DNA of 31,890 nt. Origin: Porphyromonadaceae bacterium UBA7572. GTDB lineage: Bacteria; Bacteroidota; Bacteroidia; Bacteroidales; Muribaculaceae. A program made the translations under genes and the position numbers. The notes under the pieces were generated by a model. It was not told the DNA's origin. It ran no database searches and saw only the letters and a program-made list of their open reading frames with translations. Where the stretch lies: the NCBI GenBank assembly GCA_002476625.1, contig DLLC01000040.1, positions 23,613 through 55,502 of the forward strand, given 5' to 3'. Positions 15,865-23,152 of this stretch are shown piece by piece. How positions within the stretch are numbered: the first letter of the stretch is position 1; every line of letters begins with the position of its first letter.

Positions 15865-17316
15865 TTATGGGCGCATGGGGGTGCGGCTGATGATAATCTC
15901 GTTGCCATCCAGTACCATATTGATGAGAGTGGTCACATCGGTCACATCAATTTCACCATCTTGGTTGGTGTCGGCCAATTCTGTGTGGAATGGATCGGGC
16001 GCGTTGCCCAGCACATAGTTCACGAGTAGGGTAGCGTCTGCCACATCGAGATTGCCGTCGTCATTCACGTCGCCGAGTATGTAGTCTTTTAATATATGGA
16101 AGTTCTGCCATTGTTGGGCACTGCCGAATTCTGCTGCCAACTCTTTATGTTTGAGGTCGAGCGCTACGCTCGGCTGGTCAACACCAGCCCACACGCTGTC
16201 GCCTAATTCCGGCACGCTGCTGGTGGTGTAGACCTTGATGGTCTTGAGGCCTGTCATGCCCGCCATTGCCTTGTCGCCTATATGCATTATGCTTTGTGGA
16301 ACGACAATTAGCTGCATCTGGCATGCGTTGTAGAAGGAGAAAGCCTCCACACGCTCTGTGTTGGCAGGAATGATGCTGTCGGTGACCAAAGTTTCGGCCC
16401 CTGCGAAAGTGAAGGCAGGCAGTGTGGTGAGCGTGTTCGTTAGGTGCGCTTTCTCAAGTTTCGCTGCGTAGAAGAATGCGCCATCGCCAAGGCGTTCCAC
16501 ACTTTTTGGAAGCGTGACTGTAGCCACGTTGGATTTGGCAAACGCCCAGTCGCCAATCTCTTTAAGCGAAGTTTGTGCCGACAGGTCGATGTGGGGAAGG
16601 GCGGTGCCAGAAAAAGCCTCGCTTCCGATAGTGGTGAGCGCACAGCCGTCGAAGGCTATGTGGGAGAGGGTTGTGCATGACTTGAATGCGCTTTCGCCTA
16701 TGTGCTTCACCCCTTCGCTGAGAGAGAGCGATGTGAGTGCGGTGTCGGCATAGAATGCGTCGTTGCCCACGTTTTCGCTTGCCACATTCGCTGATGTGAG
16801 ACTCGTGCAATGTGCAAATGCGCCTTGCCCTATGGTTCGCACATTGTCTGGAATCGTGACAGTGGTGAGAGCGCTGCCGCTAAACGCATAGCTGCTGATG
16901 CTGTCGAGCGATGCAGGGAATGTGATTTCTTTGAGCTGGTCGCAACCAGCAAATGCTGCGTATCCTATCGACTTAACTGACAGAGGCAACTTCAAGCTCA
17001 CAAGAGGTTTACAAAAAAAGCTGGTGCATGGAATAGACGCCGCAGCAAACCTGCTTTCGCCGCCCATCACTATGGTGTCGTCGCAGGAGTAAGCTGAAAT
17101 CGTCACCTCTGTCAGGTCTAAAGAAGTGAGCTGGTCGAGGCTGTCGGCGATAAACTTGAAGTCGCGCGCATCTATTTCCCCAGCCACTTGTAGGGAGGTG
17201 ATGGTGTGGTCGGTGAGAAGCGACGCTAATTTTCCCGGTTGAGTCTTGACTGATGTAGAGCCCCAAATATTCAAACTAATGAGTGTGGCAAAAGCCACCA
17301 TGATCATTTTCTGCAT
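15865..17316 (-). CDS. Secreted BspA-type leucine-rich-repeat protein with C-terminal dockerin (paralogue)
   Basis: A 483-residue paralogue of the LRR protein at 13631-15679. It starts with a Sec signal peptide (about 1-20, cut near 'GSTS'). The N-terminal cap AGEIDARDFKFIADSLDQLT mirrors the neighbour's TGTLDARDFKFIAQHLDQLT. LRR_5 repeats run from about 85 to 390, with IGYAAFAGC, IGQGAFAHC, IGESAFKSC and IGSEAFSGT units. Residues 412-472 form a two-repeat dockerin (DVNDDGNLDVADA and DTNQDGEIDVTDV), and the protein ends shortly after with no cohesin-like domain or type IX sorting tail, so how it is retained at the surface is unclear. It is probably monocistronic, with its own -7 promoter motif at 17335. 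A tandem duplication followed by loss or gain of C-terminal modules explains the pair. Confidence 0.85.
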   Translation of the reverse strand: MQKMIMVAFATLISLNIWGSTSVKTQPGKLASLLTDHTITSLQVAGEIDARDFKFIADSLDQLTSLDLTEVTISAYSCDDTIVMGGESRFAAASIPCTSFFCKPLVSLKLPLSVKSIGYAAFAGCDQLKEITFPASLDSISSYAFSGSALTTVTIPDNVRTIGQGAFAHCTSLTSANVASENVGNDAFYADTALTSLSLSEGVKHIGESAFKSCTTLSHIAFDGCALTTIGSEAFSGTALPHIDLSAQTSLKEIGDWAFAKSNVATVTLPKSVERLGDGAFFYAAKLEKAHLTNTLTTLPAFTFAGAETLVTDSIIPANTERVEAFSFYNACQMQLIVVPQSIMHIGDKAMAGMTGLKTIKVYTTSSVPELGDSVWAGVDQPSVALDLKHKELAAEFGSAQQWQNFHILKDYILGDVNDDGNLDVADATLLVNYVLGNAPDPFHTELADTNQDGEIDVTDVTTLINMVLDGNEIIISRTPMRP

Positions 17317-17334
17317 ACTATCTATAATTTACCA

Positions 17335-17342
17335 CAAAATTA
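17335..17342 (-). promoter_or_regulatory. Candidate -7 promoter element for the second LRR gene
   Basis: The minus strand reads TAATTTTG, matching TAnnTTTG, 18 bases before the ATG at 17316. No clear -33 box. Confidence 0.5.
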
Positions 17343-17405
17343 CTGCTTTTTTCTCAATTACAGCCATATTGGGGGTGTTAATATCTTCAGTATAGTTCTG
17401 ATACG

Positions 17406-17443
17406 AAAAAAAGCAGTTTCTCTTAATTTCGTTGAGAAACTGC
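17406..17443 (-). terminator. Rho-independent terminator of the rplU-rpmA operon
   Basis: On the minus strand a perfect 10-bp stem (GCAGTTTCTC 17443-17434 with GAGAAACTGC 17422-17413), an 11-base loop, then seven T (17412-17406). It lies 54 bases after the rpmA stop and separates the ribosomal operon from the LRR gene promoter. Confidence 0.9.
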
Positions 17444-17496
17444 CTGTGCGATTTGAAAAGTGGCGGAATTGAGTGCCGCTTTTTTTGTGCCTTGCT

Positions 17497-17763
17497 TTAG
17501 TTCTTTTCGCCTTCTGCCGCTACCACGTTGATGAAGGTGTGACCTGCACGTTGCTGGAATTGCACGATGCCATCAACCAATGCGTAAAGAGTGTGATCCT
17601 TACCCATGCCAACGTTTACGCCAGGACGGTGAACAGTACCGCGCTGACGGCGGATAATGTTGCCTGCTTTAGCGAATTGACCACCAAAAATTTTCACACC
17701 GAGTCGTTTGCTATGTGACTCGCGACCGTTCTTAGAACTACCTACACCTTTTTTATGTGCCAT
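17497..17763 (-). CDS. rpmA: 50S ribosomal protein L27
   Basis: Ribosomal protein L27, whose N-terminal tail reaches the peptidyl transferase centre. The 88 residues read MAHKKGVGSSKNGRESHSKRLGVK at the start (shown here as family pattern: the KKG-x-GSS-x-NGR-(D/E)S signature), then FGGQFAKAGNIIRRQRGT and HRPGVNVGMGKDHTLYAL, all canonical. There is no N-terminal cleavable extension of the Firmicutes type. The gene follows rplU by 21 bases, the universal L21-L27 pairing, and is followed by a strong terminator. Confidence 0.98.
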   Translation of the reverse strand: MAHKKGVGSSKNGRESHSKRLGVKIFGGQFAKAGNIIRRQRGTVHRPGVNVGMGKDHTLYALVDGIVQFQQRAGHTFINVVAAEGEKN

Positions 17764-17784
17764 AATCTGTTAAAATTTTAGGGG

Positions 17785-18102
17785 TTAAGCAATAACGTCT
17801 TTAATCACTACTTTGGTGAACTGCTGGCGGTGGCCGTTAAGACGACGATAGCCTTTGCGACGTTTTTTCTTGAAAACAATCACACGTTCACCCTTCACGA
17901 GCTCTTCTTCTACCTCGCAAACTACTTTGGCACCTTCTACGGTAGGTGCGCCCACCTTAACAGCTCCGTCGGCATCCACGAGGAGCACTTTGTCGAACTC
18001 TACTGCTTCACCTTTCTTGGCGTCGGCGATGTGGTGAACATACAAGTACTTTCCTGCTTCTGCTTTGAATTGCTGTCCCTGAATTTCTACAATTGCGTAC
18101 AT
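17785..18102 (-). CDS. rplU: 50S ribosomal protein L21
   Basis: Ribosomal protein L21, a 23S rRNA-binding protein of the large subunit. The 105 residues show the family start YAIVEIQGQQFKAEAGKYLYV, the middle VLLVDADGAVKVGAPTVEGA and the basic KKRRKGYRRLNGHRQQFT signature near the C-terminus. Length is normal. It is first in a two-gene operon with rpmA 21 bases downstream, transcribed from a near-consensus promoter at 18189-18219 with a leader of about 80 bases. Confidence 0.98.
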   Translation of the reverse strand: MYAIVEIQGQQFKAEAGKYLYVHHIADAKKGEAVEFDKVLLVDADGAVKVGAPTVEGAKVVCEVEEELVKGERVIVFKKKRRKGYRRLNGHRQQFTKVVIKDVIA

Positions 18103-18188
18103 TTAATTAATTGTAAATCAAGTTAAACCATACGGCGGCCACGCACATCATGGCGCAGCTCTTAATCGAGCCTTTTGGAAATCGACTG
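18103..18188 (-). promoter_or_regulatory. 5' leader of the rplU-rpmA transcript with possible hairpins
   Basis: About 80 bases separate the predicted transcription start from the rplU ATG, longer than at the other promoters here. It can form a short hairpin (GGCTC/GAGCT type, about 18158-18171) and a second imperfect one (18135-18156, with a bulge). Ribosomal protein operons are often controlled through such leaders; whether this one binds L21 is not shown by the sequence. Confidence 0.3.
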
Positions 18189-18219
18189 CAAATTTACTAT
18201 TTTTCAGCCACATAACAAA
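18189..18219 (-). promoter_or_regulatory. Near-perfect Bacteroidetes promoter of rplU-rpmA
   Basis: On the minus strand TTTG (18219-18216), a 19-base spacer, then TAAATTTG (18196-18189). Both boxes and the spacing match the Bacteroidetes housekeeping consensus exactly, the best promoter in the window and consistent with strong expression of ribosomal proteins. Confidence 0.8.
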
Positions 18220-18260
18220 CATTTCCCCTCATCTTTTTTGCACATAAACATAAAAATTAA

Positions 18261-18380
18261 ATGAAGAAAATTTGGCAGCAGAAGATTGCAGCCGCACTGT
18301 TGTTGCCAGTATCCTCCTACCCCTCACTATCAGGAATGGCTACGCCATGCTTAAGAAAGCACTCAATTCTCAGCAAATAG
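18261..18380 (+). pseudogene. Possible 5' stub of a disrupted secreted-protein gene
   Basis: A 39-codon plus-strand frame opens with MKKIWQQKIAAALLLPVSSY, a good signal-peptide or lipoprotein-like start (basic residues, then hydrophobic core), and then loses character and stops at 18378-18380. Its distal part overlaps, tail to tail, the 3' end of the GT2 gene of the RiPP operon (stop at 18317). One reading is that a gene once running rightwards, divergent from rplU, was interrupted when the operon arrived. A random frame of this size is also possible, so this is tentative. Confidence 0.3.
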
Positions 18381-19315
18381 CCGAATCCGATGCGGCGAAT
18401 TTGCATGTTTCCGCTTTTTAAAATGAATGACTTGGCCATGTGGCACATCTTTGGTGAGATGCTTTGTGTAACTGACAATTTCTGGGCGGTATTTAATGTG
18501 TCGCAAACGAGGTAAAGTATCTTGCACGAAATCCATCCGGCTGTTTCGTTACAGAAGTTATGGCTTGAAATGAATTTATAGAGCTTAAGGGAAACGGAAT
18601 AGTGGCAAAACATTCTTAAATAACTGTTCTTGTTGCAGGAAGTGAGCGATTGTGGTCTTTTAATATAGTCGTAGTGAAGAATGTTGGTGCACAGCACTTT
18701 TTTAGCTAAGCAGATGGCCGCTGTCGTCCACAAGTCGTCTTCTGAAATTCTGAATTCAAACTGAAATTGGTGATCGCAGACAAACTGCTTCTTCCAGACG
18801 TAAGCGAATACTAATGGCGTGAAGGCGCCCGACCTGTGCAAGGCGTTGATGGCGTCTTCGCCCGGCAGTGTGAGGTTGGCGAGACTGTCTGGTATTACTC
18901 GATAGTCTGTCACGGATTGGCTGAAGTGGATGCGCACGCCACCAATTGCCACATCGCAATCCGAGTTGTGGAGCTGGCTGCAGAGAGCCACAAAAGGGGA
19001 TGCCTGAATAGTGTCGTCACTGTCCACAAAGGCTATAACACTGCCTTTGGCGAGGCGTAATCCATGATTGCGTGCAGAAGAAACACCTTGATTGCTGGTC
19101 GAGATAATGGTTACAGTATGATTCTTTGGCGGTTTGATGCCTGAGGCCCGCATGCAAGTGTCGTCAGAAGACCCATCGTCAACGACAATTGTTTCAACCT
19201 TTGCGTTTGATATTGCAAAAATAGATTCAAGGCATTCTCTTATGGTTTGAGAAGCATTGTGCGCAGGTACGATTATTGAGATGTCGGGCCAGCCCTGCTG
19301 TGTGCTATTCCACAT
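18317..19315 (-). CDS. Family 2 glycosyltransferase, last gene of the RiPP operon
   Basis: A 332-residue GT-A fold glycosyltransferase that transfers a sugar from a nucleotide-sugar donor; cytoplasmic, with no clear membrane segment. Family 2 signatures are SIIVPAHNASQTI (13-25), IVVDDGSSDDT (43-53), SNQGVSSARNHGL (74-86) and the metal-binding DSDD (98-101, in AFVDSDDT), with the acceptor-side EDDLW further on. The ATG at 19313-19315 overlaps the end of the ABC transporter gene by 11 bases, so the gene belongs to the same transcript. The C-terminus runs over the possible gene stub at 18261-18380. In this setting it may glycosylate the peptide product or work with the GT7C-type enzyme, but a surface-polysaccharide role cannot be excluded. 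Confidence 0.88.
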   Translation of the reverse strand: MWNSTQQGWPDISIIVPAHNASQTIRECLESIFAISNAKVETIVVDDGSSDDTCMRASGIKPPKNHTVTIISTSNQGVSSARNHGLRLAKGSVIAFVDSDDTIQASPFVALCSQLHNSDCDVAIGGVRIHFSQSVTDYRVIPDSLANLTLPGEDAINALHRSGAFTPLVFAYVWKKQFVCDHQFQFEFRISEDDLWTTAAICLAKKVLCTNILHYDYIKRPQSLTSCNKNSYLRMFCHYSVSLKLYKFISSHNFCNETAGWISCKILYLVCDTLNTAQKLSVTQSISPKMCHMAKSFILKSGNMQIRRIGFGYLLRIECFLKHGVAIPDSEG

Positions 19316-21506
19316 AATCCATTTGGCTTTTGACGAGGGTGTAATACTCTTTTTGGTTGCTCAGCAGTTGCTGGTGAGTTCCCTGCTCGACAACTCGACC
19401 ACCAGCAATGGCCACAATATTGTCCGCATTTTTAATAGTACTGAGGCGATGTGCTACTATCACAACCGTTTTTCCCCTGAAAAACGTGTGCAAGGAGTGC
19501 AAAATATTCAGTTCGTTAGTCGCATCAAGCGAATTGGTAGCCTCGTCAAGGAAAATGTACTCTGGATTTTTGTACACGGCTCTTGCTATCAGCAACCGTT
19601 GCTTCTGTCCAGTGCTCAATCCTTGTCCGTCTGTGCCGACCCTCGTGTTGTATTTCATTGGTAGCGACATGATGTAGTCGTGTATGCAGGCCATCTTGGC
19701 GGCGACCTTTACCCGATCGGTTTCCACGCCTTCATCAGAAAGGGCAATATTGTTCTCTATGGTGTCAGAGAAAATAAACCCATCTTGCATCACCACACCG
19801 CAGCACTTTCGCCATTCCTTTGGGCTGACGTTCTGTAGTGGAGAGTTGCCTATCAAGATGCTGCCATCTGTGGGGTGAAAGAACTGCAGCATCAGCTTCA
19901 GTATCGTGGTTTTACCACTTCCGCTCATTCCCACAATAGCTGTCACCTTTCCGTGTGGAACGGAAAAGCTGACATCTTTCAGCACTTTTGGCGACCGTGG
20001 GCCGTCGTATTGAAACGACACATGGTCGAAGCGAATAGCAGGACAACCGCTGGCATCCACTTGCCCTGTGTGCCTGAACATTTTCTCTTCTTCGGTCACG
20101 GAACCGATTTCCCCCATTCGCTCCATACTGATTTTCGCGTCCTGGAGTGAGCGCAGAAACTGCACAAACTGGTGCAGAGGGGCATTGAGCTGGCCGATGA
20201 TGTACTGTATCGCCACAAGCTCTCCAATTGTGATTGCTCCGTCAACCACGCCTTTTGCTGCCAGGAACACGATAATAAGGTTTTTCGTCTGGTCAATCAT
20301 AGCCGCACCGGTTGATTGGGTATTCTGTAGGCGAAGACTATAGCGCTTCAGTTTGAAGATCTGCTCTTGCAGGCGTTCCCATTCCCAGCGTTTTTTTCGC
20401 TCGCAAGAGTTTAGCTTTATCTCTTGCATTCCGTTTACCAGTTGAATCAGGTTACTTTCATTGCCTGCAAGTAATTGAAACATCATATAGTCGAGCCGCT
20501 TCTGCTTTTTCAGGAAAATGGTGACCCAGCCCACATAAAGTGCGCTACCGCCCAAAAATATGGCCAGAATGACGAATGAAAAATTCAGCATCATAGCCCC
20601 ATAGATGGCGAATGTGGCCACCGCCAACAGCAGGCTAAGCAGAGTTTCTGTCAAAAACTCCTCTATTCGCCCAAAATCCTTGATGCGCTGCAGAATATCA
20701 CCTATGTGCTTAGTGTCGAAGAAAGTTATTGGCAGTGCCATTAAGCGGCCGAGAAAACTGGAAATCAGCTCAATACTAATACCTGTGGTGAGGCTGAGCA
20801 TCAGCCGGCTGCGTATCACGTTGTTGGCGACTTGCCCCATAAGAAGAGCCAATTCAGCAATCAGAATCAGGGTAATATAGCCCAAGTCGGAGTTCTTAAT
20901 GCCCGTGTCGACGATTTCCTTGGTGAGGTAGGGAAATACAACCGAAATGGCACAGCCGATGAGCATGGTGAGCGTTACGAGAGCCATGCTTGATTTGAAA
21001 GGACGCAAGAGCTTCAATAGGGCAGGTATTCGTGTGTCCGCTGCGGAGTTCTTCTCCTGTGACGATGAATAGAACTCTGCCGTGGGAGAGAGTAGGAGCG
21101 TAGCACCCATTCTCTCTGCCGTAGCAGTGCCGCCAAACTGCTGCCAGCATTTCAGGAAATCTGTTTTTGGGTATTTGAGAATGCCGATAGCCGGATCCAT
21201 AACGGTCACGATGCCTTTTCTAACTTTGACTACCACCACGAAATGCCGCTGGTTCCAGTGTATGATACATGGCAAATGTGCATCTTTGCATAGTTGCTCC
21301 CATGTGAGTTTCACGCCAATGGTCTTGAGACCCAAAGCCTCTGCTGCATCGGCAATGCCGAGCATCGACACGCCGTTTCTGGTGATATGGCATAAATCCC
21401 TAATTTGCTGCAGACCGACCTCTTTCCCGTAGCTCCTGCAAATCGACCTCAGGCAGGCGGCACCGCAGTCCATCATGTCTCGCTGTGCGCAGAATTTCAC
21501 TTTCAT
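19305..21506 (-). CDS. C39-peptidase ABC exporter (PCAT), leader-cutting peptide transporter
   Basis: Inner-membrane transporter that cuts double-glycine leaders and exports the released peptide. Chosen start ATG 21504-21506 gives 733 residues and overlaps the upstream gene's stop as ATGA; an in-frame start at 21545 would add 13 unlikely residues. The N-terminal C39 papain-like domain (about 1-135) has QRDMMDCGAACL with catalytic Cys14 and oxyanion Gln8, HWNQRHFVVV with His88, and VMDPA with Asp104, so the peptidase looks active. An ABC membrane domain with several hydrophobic segments follows (about 160-460), then the ATPase: Walker A GMSGSGKTT, signature LSTGQKQRLL, Walker B YIFLDEATNSLD and the H-loop VAHRLST. 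The two small GG-leader peptides in the same operon are the obvious substrates. No HlyD-type adaptor or TolC is encoded nearby. Confidence 0.95.
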   Translation of the reverse strand: MKVKFCAQRDMMDCGAACLRSICRSYGKEVGLQQIRDLCHITRNGVSMLGIADAAEALGLKTIGVKLTWEQLCKDAHLPCIIHWNQRHFVVVVKVRKGIVTVMDPAIGILKYPKTDFLKCWQQFGGTATAERMGATLLLSPTAEFYSSSQEKNSAADTRIPALLKLLRPFKSSMALVTLTMLIGCAISVVFPYLTKEIVDTGIKNSDLGYITLILIAELALLMGQVANNVIRSRLMLSLTTGISIELISSFLGRLMALPITFFDTKHIGDILQRIKDFGRIEEFLTETLLSLLLAVATFAIYGAMMLNFSFVILAIFLGGSALYVGWVTIFLKKQKRLDYMMFQLLAGNESNLIQLVNGMQEIKLNSCERKKRWEWERLQEQIFKLKRYSLRLQNTQSTGAAMIDQTKNLIIVFLAAKGVVDGAITIGELVAIQYIIGQLNAPLHQFVQFLRSLQDAKISMERMGEIGSVTEEEKMFRHTGQVDASGCPAIRFDHVSFQYDGPRSPKVLKDVSFSVPHGKVTAIVGMSGSGKTTILKLMLQFFHPTDGSILIGNSPLQNVSPKEWRKCCGVVMQDGFIFSDTIENNIALSDEGVETDRVKVAAKMACIHDYIMSLPMKYNTRVGTDGQGLSTGQKQRLLIARAVYKNPEYIFLDEATNSLDATNELNILHSLHTFFRGKTVVIVAHRLSTIKNADNIVAIAGGRVVEQGTHQQLLSNQKEYYTLVKSQMDYVE

Positions 21507-23152
21507 AGCCCGTGATGTTTTACCCATTCTTCCACATTGAAGCACGGGCAGCGCTTGTTGGCCATTTGACTATGGCCCACAATTTTTGCCGTGGTATATT
21601 TTCTTTTCAGTTCTTTACAAAGCGCTGTCAGAGCAGCATCCTGGCTTGCGGTTAGAGTGTTGGCCGGCAGTCCATCGGCATCAAGACCTCCGATATAGCA
21701 GATTCCTATGCTGTGATGGTTGTGACCCTCGCAGTGTGCCCCTTGCAGGGTCTCGCTTCTTCCAGCCTCAACTTCGCCGTTTATTTTTACAATCCAATGG
21801 TAGCCCACATCATCAAATCCCCTTTGCAGATGCGTAAGTCTGAGAGCGTTTACTCCCATGTCAAATCCGAATGCTGAGGCAGAGCAGTGAATGATGATGT
21901 ATTTCACATGGTGTAGTGGGTTCGGTATGGAAAAAGGGAGATACCCAAAAGGAGCAAAGAAACTTATGCCACGGATAGGGAACGTTTCGCAGATGTGTGC
22001 GATAGCCTTTTTTTGCACAAGCGTTGGAAGAAACCGCAGAATGTGTGCTTTGAGGTTTGTCTTCAATTGCTCCGTTTTTTCCTTGAGAGCGTCCTCAAAA
22101 AAAATGGGGCGTGGCAGTGCATAAGTTAGTGCCAGCACCTCTGTCTCTGTAAGCTGGGAGATAGGCTTGCCAAAATAATGCCATGACGCATCGGCAAAGC
22201 CAAACACCCCCTTGCCCATTTCCGCCATATTCAGGTAGATTTCCAATATGTCGTGTTTGGATAGGGTGCAAATATTTTCTGCAATTAGAGCTGTGGCTAT
22301 TTCCTTGATTTTTCTGCGTATCGATAGTTCTCCAGAAAAGAATGCGTTTCGCATAAGCTGCTGGGTGATGGTGCTACCGCCGCCGTGTGGATGTTTTCCT
22401 TGCATCAAAGATTTGGTCAATATTCCTAAGGCATAGGGGCAAACGCCATTATGGAGCATATAGGCAGGGTCTTCTGTACAGATGACGGCGGATTTCACAA
22501 GTAAGGGAATGTGGTCATACCGAATATAGTGTTTGCCAATGTGACACCGCTTCTGAAGCGCTTGTAATATATAGCGCTTAAGCTGTGGACAAAAGTCTTT
22601 GGCGCCGTTATTTTTGTGCACACCTTCCACGGCATAGGTGATTTTCGGGTGTGCGCTTTGATTATTGGCGTTGTAGTATGCTAATACCGTTGCACCATCC
22701 GGCATACACTCTGCCATTGCGTTCCTGTTGGGCATTTGTTCGGGTAATAGTCTGATGATGTCGGGAGCCGACAGAGTGGATTTAAAGAACATTTCCTGAT
22801 TTGTGCGTTGAATATGTGCCATTCCGATTTCGGGCAAGGATACAATAAGCTGAAACGATTTTTTGTTCTTGGCTCTCACTTCAAATACCGCTTTGTCAAG
22901 AAAAGGGTGTTTTTCTTGTGTTTTTTCCACCATTACGCCGTCAGTTGCACAACACAGCACGGTTTGTCTTGACTGCACCGAGTAAAAAAGTCTTTTAAGA
23001 TGGACGGTACTGATATATACTTTCACAGCCTCAAAAGTCAGCACCACACCATACAGCTTGTTGATGGCACAGTCCGCGACGCTGATGCTGACACCATACC
23101 GTCTAAGGATGTGTGAGAGGAGTTTGCTGTATGTGTGGTGGAAAATTCTCAT
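21503..23152 (-). CDS. GT51 peptidoglycan glycosyltransferase fused to a zinc amidase (Amidase_2)
   Basis: A 549-residue fusion. Residues 1-205 resemble no domain I can name. Residues about 206-355 are a GT51 transglycosylase, the lipid II polymerising domain of class A penicillin-binding proteins, with all five motifs: ICTEDPAYMLHNGV (catalytic Glu227), GGGSTITQQLMRNAFF (258-272), RRKIKEIATALIAE (279-292), DILEIYLNMAEMGKGVFGF (301-319) and the LTETEVLALTYALPRP region. Residues about 415-549 are an N-acetylmuramoyl-L-alanine amidase of the AmpD/T7 type: IIHCSAS (His422), GAHCEGHN (His473), GHSQM (His527) and KRCPCF (Cys535). No signal peptide or membrane segment is visible, which is strange for enzymes of peptidoglycan. 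There is no transpeptidase domain. It overlaps both neighbours by four bases. A polymerase plus amidase in a peptide operon suggests cell-wall targeting or self-protection; this is inference. Confidence 0.88.
   Translation of the reverse strand: MRIFHHTYSKLLSHILRRYGVSISVADCAINKLYGVVLTFEAVKVYISTVHLKRLFYSVQSRQTVLCCATDGVMVEKTQEKHPFLDKAVFEVRAKNKKSFQLIVSLPEIGMAHIQRTNQEMFFKSTLSAPDIIRLLPEQMPNRNAMAECMPDGATVLAYYNANNQSAHPKITYAVEGVHKNNGAKDFCPQLKRYILQALQKRCHIGKHYIRYDHIPLLVKSAVICTEDPAYMLHNGVCPYALGILTKSLMQGKHPHGGGSTITQQLMRNAFFSGELSIRRKIKEIATALIAENICTLSKHDILEIYLNMAEMGKGVFGFADASWHYFGKPISQLTETEVLALTYALPRPIFFEDALKEKTEQLKTNLKAHILRFLPTLVQKKAIAHICETFPIRGISFFAPFGYLPFSIPNPLHHVKYIIIHCSASAFGFDMGVNALRLTHLQRGFDDVGYHWIVKINGEVEAGRSETLQGAHCEGHNHHSIGICYIGGLDADGLPANTLTASQDAALTALCKELKRKYTTAKIVGHSQMANKRCPCFNVEEWVKHHGL

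Noticed and set aside
21507..21545. Upstream start of the C39 transporter
   Set aside because: ATG at 21506 gives the ATGA overlap with the upstream gene and the normal C39 N-terminus.
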